Below, piece by piece: positions 58,720 through 64,000 of a DNA stretch of 64,000 nucleotides. A program made the translations under genes and the position numbers. Below the pieces are notes generated by a model. That model made no database searches and was not told the DNA's origin. It was given only the letters and a program-made list of their open reading frames with translations. Position 1 is the first letter of the stretch, and the number at the start of each line of letters is the position of its first letter. The stretch comes from Dentipellis sp. KUC8613 (taxonomy: Eukaryota; Basidiomycota; Agaricomycetes; Russulales; Hericiaceae): assembly GCA_002286715.1 (NCBI GenBank), contig NSJX01000055.1:62001-126000 (forward strand), in the 5' to 3' direction.

Positions 58720-60754
58720 TTAGAGACCGACGGCGGCCTTGAGCTTGGCGAAGTTGGGCGTGCCGAGGCCAGTGACGGGATCCCAGCCGGCCTTCGCGGG
58801 GAAGCCGTTGGTGTTGCAGCCGGGGTTGTCGCCGGACGTGATGTCGGTGAATGCGCTCGCGCCGGTGGAGTACAGGAAGGGGTTGAGGAATCCGAGCGGG
58901 CTCTTTCCTGCGGCAATGAGGGCGTCGTTGAGGAGGCCGACGACGGACGCGAAGATGGGGCTGGAGCAGCTCGTGCCGTCGATCCCGACGAGCTCGCCGT
59001 CGAGGGCGATCTGGACATTGCTGCCGACCGCCGACACATCGGGGAAGCCGCGGCCGGAGGCGTTGTAGAGACCGCGGTTGGTGCTGCCGAGCGTCTTCAG
59101 GTAACCGGAAACGGCGTCCGCCTGGTAGTCGGGGATGCCGAAGTAGTTGGAGAAGCCGCCGGAGGAGAGGGCCGCGGCGCTCTCGGTACCGCTGCGCGAG
59201 ACCGCGGTAGCACCGACGGCGGTTTGGCTGAAGGCCTTTCTCAGTGGTTGCGGAATTTACAAAAGGGAGACAGACATACAAAGGGCAGCCGCCAGGGAAG
59301 GCAGGAATGAAAGTGCGGCAGCTCTCGTCTGGCTGGCCACCGCCGACACCACCGTCGCCAGAAGCAAAGAGGACGGAGACGCCACGAGCGCCGAGCTGAG
59401 CGTAGGCGTTGCAGAGGTTGCTGTTTGGGACGGGTAAGACTTCAGACACGGCGGACGGCTGGAGACAACTTACGTGGCGACGGAGCGCGAGAGCTGGTTT
59501 TCGTCGAAGCCGTATGAGGTAGTGAACACTTGCGGAGGGTTGGACTCTTTGAGCAGGAAGTTGATGATGTCGAGGAAGCCGTCGACGCCGTCATTTGTAT
59601 TTTCGCCGACAAAGACGAAGACGTTGGGAACGCCGGTCGCGAGACCGACGGTGTATTGGACGTCGAGGTTCTAGATACAAATCAGTACGCGGCGATTACT
59701 TCGAACACAAGGAAAACGCACAGCCTCGTCGATGTCATTGCCAGAGCCACCAGGGTTACGGCCGTTGTCAACAGACTGGGACGTGAAGGTTGTCGACGAG
59801 GAGATGTCGGGACGATCGCGTTGGAGGAAAAGCTGTACACAACACATTAGTTTCGGATGCCTGGGCGAGTGCAAAAGCGCGAACTGACCTTCAGATCTTG
59901 GCTGTTAGGGAATTGAGGGTAGAAGCCGGCAACGCCGATCGCGTTGGATTTCTGCGTCGCAGGGGTGGAGGGAATGCTGTAGAGTGACTGGAGGCACGCG
60001 GGGGTGACCTCGCCGCTACCGCAGGATGCAGCAACTCCACTGGCAGTCAGGTTGTGCACTGGCGAGGAGATCGGGTGGCTGATGATAGGATGCCTCATAG
60101 CGGGCGCAGGGAAACTGTCGACGAGTAATTAGAGTGATATTGCGCGGGATGACAAGAAGGCACGAACGAAACCGTAGGGTGCACGAAGTCGAGGTGACCC
60201 TTGAGTGCAGCGGGGATCGAGTACTGCATCGTGCGCACGGACTTCGTGTTCGTCTTCTCGTGCGTGAAAGTGCTGAACTGCGTGTCGAACATCGCGTTCG
60301 CCTGCTTGACCGTGGTCTGGATGCTCAGCCAATCACCGGCAGGCGAAATCGTCGACGATGTCAGGTTGTTCGACTGCAGCCAATCCTTGACAGCGGAAAC
60401 GCTCTCCGGAGCGGGGGCGACGAACTGCTCAACCTAGAGTGGAAATTCGGGTGAGCATCGCGCCGAGAGCGTACTATCGGGAGAATTAGGCACCTCCTCC
60501 TTGGACAGGTGCTGGCCGTACTGGTCGCTGCTGGGCGTGCTGACGGCGTACAGCGCCTTCTCGAGACCAGCGAAGTCGCTCTGAACGAGACCGAGACGCA
60601 GCGTGATCTGCTGGTCCTCGGGGGCGGCACTGACCTTGGTGAAACCGGACGGGACGCTGCTGCGCGACTCGTGCACCTGCAGGTCGCGGTAGACATGCGG
60701 CGACGCACAGGCGATGGTGACGAGCGACAGGAAGAAAAGCGAGAACTTGGCCAT
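58720..60754 (-). CDS. Secreted S53 sedolisin (tripeptidyl-peptidase-like)
   Basis: Acid-acting serine peptidase of the sedolisin family (MEROPS S53), 569 aa, made as a pro-enzyme. Exons: 60754-60494, 60433-60168, 60114-59889, 59832-59722, 59670-59474, 59420-59280, 59227-58720. The signal peptide is MAKFSLFFLSLVTIACASPH. The pro-domain covers about 25-185 (LRLGLVQSDFAGLEKALYAV, QYGQHLSKEEVEQFVAPAPE, FDTQFSTFTHEKTNTKSVRT). The triad can be placed: Glu287 and Asp291 in DEANLDVQY, split by intron 4, and Ser487 in GIDGTSCSSPIFASVVG. Also seen are LFASGDGGVGG and the calcium-site end GWDPVTGLGTPNF. A TATA box lies about 70 nt upstream of the start. It is a probable nutrient-scavenging exopeptidase, complementary to the nearby prolyl peptidases. 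Confidence 0.93.
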
Positions 60755-61602
60755 TGCTGCTCGAGTGGAAAGGCGGGGTGGAAGAGACTGCTGTCCTTGG
60801 AGTTGACAGAAAGTTTGAGCTCGCTTTATAGTGTCCTGTGTTGCGTTGCAGTTGCGCGCGGCTGCCGTTCAGATTTTGGTCTGCAGGGCCGGATGAGTGC
60901 ATTCTTCCAATTGGAGGGAATGTCCATGTGATGCCTCCGGAGGCGCACTGGCTGGTGTGAGGTCTTCCGCAGTGTTGACGTCTCGGGGATTCAAGCATAT
61001 CCCAGTTGAGCGCCTGCGAGCTGCAAGAACGCACGTGGTGTTGGAGACCTGTCGCCGATGTCGACGAAGAAAGCTCGTGGTCAGAGTGTCACGGAGCAGC
61101 ACCGACCTACAAGACACCTCGTGGAACGACGCGTGCTTCCGTAATGAACGCGTGCGTCGCAAACCGATACAGACAGGACCATACGCTATAAGAGCTGGAA
61201 CCGTGAGGTGCCTCAGTCTCGGAATTGCCGTTGTATAGCGGCCATACACACGGTCGCTCAGGGCACAACACCGTGGAGCAATGTCTCCATTGGTTTTGAT
61301 GCTAGATCACCTCGAGTCCTGGAATCAACAGAGTCAGCGGTGATATACGGAGATACTGGTCGATCGAATCAGCGGCAGCACGCCAGAGCCCTTGATAAAT
61401 GCTTGACGCGGCAACCAGGTTGGTAGGAAGCGCTGACTGGCACAGAATCAACTGCCAGAACTGAAGGTACTTACTAGATCGTCCACTTCATCAGGCGTTG
61501 TTGGCCACGGCATCGGGCAAGTGTCCATTTTAGATTGGGCACTGTACTTTCGCAGCCATCGTTTTGTCTTCGATGTTGCACAAGACCGTCTGATGTTGAG
61601 CT
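60755..61602. other. Upstream region of the sedolisin gene
   Basis: It holds the TATA promoter of the sedolisin at 60824-60830. The rest shows only short unsupported frames. Confidence 0.5.
60824..60830 (-). promoter_or_regulatory. TATA box of the sedolisin gene
   Basis: TATAAAG on the minus strand, 70 nt before the start codon at 60754. Confidence 0.6.
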
Positions 61603-62222
61603 TCAATCCGGATGAAAGCGATATAAGGTCTTGCATCCACTCCCGTGTTCGCACAGTTGAATAGTGTAGGGTCGTCCCCACGTCTTGCCGGCCCTACTGA
61701 AAACTACCGGGACCCGTTGACACATGCCCCCCTTCATCTGCTTCACTTGACGACAGGTCCACTGCTCGGCATAAGCGTTCATGACTCGGCCAGAGAAAAT
61801 CCGGTTTTCGTCGGAGACTAGAAAGCGAATATGAGCCAGGCGCTGATGCCTCGCGAGCTTCATGGGTGGAAACCTCAGTCTTTGGCGTCGAGCGCGTCGG
61901 CACTAATTACACCAGACGCCGACATACCTGATAGAATATTCAGATGCGCAAGTGAGACGAAATGCACCTTTCTCACCGTCCATTTTGTCTTGTCCCGGTA
62001 TGACGCGATAGGCAGTGTTCCACTCGAACTCGCACTGGAATCTACGTTCCGCGTTCCTCCCTCGGCCGTTCGCGACCCTAACTCAATACAGAATGGGTAG
62101 TGATAAGGCATCACCTGCCTTCCGGTTGTGAACAATAACACCGGCCAACGGATGACTGATAGCAGTGGTGATAGTGGTAGTGAGCGGTCGGATGTCAGGT
62201 GTGGTATTCTGTTCAACAGCCA
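61603..62222 (-). CDS. Possible spliced hypothetical gene
   Basis: Unrecognised. From the ATG at 62222 (MAVEQNTTPDIRPLTTTITT) a series of open segments can be joined on the minus strand. One reads RRFQCEFEWNTAYRVIPGQD, then GAFRLTCASEYSI. After an intron-like GTATGT...GAG gap comes a last segment with AYAEQWTCRQVKQMKGGMCQ and RPYTIQLCEHGSGCKTLYRF, ending at a TGA at 61603. The evenly spaced cysteines and aromatic residues look protein-like. However, the first join would need an intron of about 33 nt, shorter than any other in this window, so the model is weak. No function is suggested. Confidence 0.3.
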
Positions 62223-63032
62223 TATTGCAAGGTAGATTTGGCGTTAGGACTTGGGTCATGGAAATTTGCTAGGATGAGGAATATTCCTCTTTTGATGTAT
62301 GCGCTACGGGGGCAGGCAGCGTTGTGCTCGATTTTAGTGACAAGAGTTGCCCAGGAGGAGGTAGGTTAAACGGTGTCGTCGAGCAACATTTCTACTACTG
62401 TACATGCCTAGTCTTGAAACTTGACAGGTCGTTGCTATGGTGAGTCCGTCGACCAAGCGCTTTGAAATACCATCGGCATTCTCTGTTGTAGTCCAAGATG
62501 ATGCTTTGTTCTTGAAGAAGATTGTGCGGCGGTGTGCCGAATCCGATTCTTCCAGGATCTCTAAGCGGAAGCCGTTTAGTCGGCATTTGAGATAAGTAGA
62601 GGATGAGATTGCTACTAAGATGGGCCTTATTAGATCGAAGCCGTCAGCACGAAGAAGGACAGCTAGTACCTGACACGCAGAGAGCACGCTTCTCGCCGCG
62701 AAGATGTGCAGTGAAGCGATCTCCTCAGGTGAAGTGGGCGAAATACAGCTCTCGCTGTCAATTGCTGTGAGTACGCAAGACGAGATCGAAATCTCTGGTC
62801 GCATCATCCCTATTCTCCTCCCTGGAGAAAGGACATGCTGAAACATTGAAACGAGAGCAATAAGAAACTGGGATCGATTTCAACGGAGAGGAGCGAACGG
62901 CAGCAAATTGAATCGTGGCGGGCCCCGCCAACACCGCGGCGGGACCCCGGGCATTCCGGGCCTCCGGCGCCGCGATAAGTCGCGACTGGTGCACGCACGC
63001 GCGGTCGACGCTAAAGAGACGCAGACATTCGC
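62223..63032. other. Interval with unsupported open frames
   Basis: A minus-strand frame at 62846-62334 is 170 codons long but has no recognisable domain or splice partner. Nothing else was found. Confidence 0.4.
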
Positions 63033-63944
63033 TTATTTATGATTCCGATTGCCTTTCCAGTCCCTTCTCCTCTTCAGTTCCACGGGGTGCCATGGATCCG
63101 GATACAGAGGTGTGGCATCAATCAGGGTATTGCCCTCACAGCAATCTCTGTAGTTGGGAGGATAAGACCACGAGAAGAACGATGATAGAAAACCGTACCG
63201 ATGGGCAACTTCATGTTCGTGCAGAAATTGCAATTCCTACCGTCAGGCTTGAGCGGGAAATTCATCGTATAAGCATCAGGAGGCGCACCTCAAATATCTG
63301 AGTAAAGAAGGCGACGGCTTCACCGATGGTCGTAAACTTAGGGTCGTCGAACGGCCTCAAGAGCGGCATCACCAGAATGTAGACATTATCTTCATCGGGC
63401 ATCTGCAGAATCTGAATGGCGCGCGCACAGTGATTGCGAGGGTCCGATGACAAGTCGGACGAGGATAGATAATTGTTGACGTCACCTTCCTCCATGCTGG
63501 ACCGGCTATGGACGAAATCCAGCTTCTTGAGAGTTACGTAGGCACCGTCTGACGCCCGTGTTGCATCCATAATAACAGAAGATCCCTTGGGTTACGATGT
63601 CAGTGTCGCAGGATGTCTTTCTATAATCCAGATTACGCACGCCACGCCTGTGTCCTTCGTATTCTGTAATGGCGTCCTGTCGGTCGCCAGGGAGGCAGCC
63701 ATTTGGGATGGTATCGAGGACGCAGAATGTAACCCAGTTGAGAGAGCGACTCGTAGTGGTCTCTCCACCACGTCTCGTCATACGCGACTATTCCAGGGTC
63801 TTCAGCGAAGCGGCGATCTAGTTCAGTCTCGGGACCGAAGACTCGTTCCATCCGGGCTTCGAAGGAATCAGCGGTCTGCGCTGGTGCTCCGTCCATTGGG
63901 ATAGAATATCGTAGAGGTCAGCACTACTCACCGTTGGAAGCCAT
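63033..63944 (-). pseudogene. Truncated or decayed fungal protein kinase gene
   Basis: Resembles a kinase family common in Agaricomycetes. A short first exon (63944-63932, Met-Ala-Ser-Asn) can join 63886 onward, giving APAQTADSFEARMERVFGPE, then WWRDHYESLSQLGYILRPRY. The kinase part continues at 63585-63289 (IMDATRASDGAYVTLKKLDF; DPRNHCARAIQILQMPDEDN; LVMPLLRPFDDPKF; EAVAFFTQIFE). Exon 63236-63199 encodes ELQFLHEHEVAHR and exon 63147-63033 gives RDCCEGNTLIDA. The catalytic loop HRDCCEGN is present, but the frame ends at TAA shortly after HPVELKRRRDWKG, so the DFG segment and whole C-lobe are missing. I also found no in-phase donor joining the first part to 63585. Both defects point to a pseudogene. 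Confidence 0.7.
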
Positions 63945-64000
63945 GCTTCGCAGTTCAACAACGAATTCGGAGCAAGGACGGTGGGAGTGTTTGGTCAGTG

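Noticed and set aside
62334..62846. 170-codon minus-strand frame as the missing kinase C-lobe
   Set aside because: It contains no DFG, APE or other kinase motif and does not resemble the C-lobe of the adjacent truncated kinase.

Overview
The window is nuclear DNA from a basidiomycete fungus, most likely an Agaricomycete. Nearly every gene is broken by many short introns of about 45-70 bp, with GTRNGY donors, CTNAY-like branch points and YAG acceptors. Exons are GC-rich. The families also fit: FunK1 fungal protein kinases, a multi-pass DUF6534-type protein, basidiomycete-type F-box and truncated kinase genes, secreted S28 and S53 peptidases, and single-copy fungal housekeeping genes. All exon models were built by hand from splice signals, reading-frame continuity and remembered family features. 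No alignment was run.

Left part (1-16 kb). A 14-3-3 gene runs off the left edge (minus strand). It is followed by an HPP-family membrane protein (minus) and by two FunK1 kinase paralogs arranged tail to tail (5.1-8.2 kb plus, 9.1-12.3 kb minus). They share an almost identical eight-exon layout, but the second has lost the DFG-position aspartate. Then come a beta-trefoil-like protein and COQ10 (both minus).

Middle (16-46 kb). A gene-poor 4.8 kb stretch leads to a six-knuckle CCHC zinc-finger protein (GIS2/CNBP type, minus) and an eleven-exon aromatic/2-oxoacid aminotransferase (plus). An F-box gene follows, with a stray copy of the aminotransferase's last intron and exon just beyond it. The endocytic scaffold SLA1 (plus) and the Golgi ARF exchange factor SEC7 (minus, 18 exons) are convergent. 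SEC7 is divergent from deoxyhypusine synthase, sharing a promoter interval of about 390 bp. An alpha/beta-hydrolase with an aspartate nucleophile and an initiator tRNA-Met follow.

Right part (46-64 kb). Two tandem secreted S28 prolyl peptidases, the translation termination factor eRF3 (SUP35), an intron-containing tRNA-Gly(CCC), a multi-pass membrane protein and a secreted S53 sedolisin. The right edge holds a decayed or truncated protein-kinase gene.

Housekeeping genes (SEC7, SLA1, SUP35, DYS1, COQ10, GIS2) are interleaved with lineage-variable families (FunK1, F-box, peptidases, truncated kinase). I found no CRISPR array, intact transposon, rRNA or obvious biosynthetic gene cluster. The observations most worth a second look are the FunK1 pair with a probable pseudokinase, the duplicated terminal exon, the intron beside the active site in one S28 copy only, and the PAM2-like motif with a Pro/Ala-rich N-terminus in eRF3.
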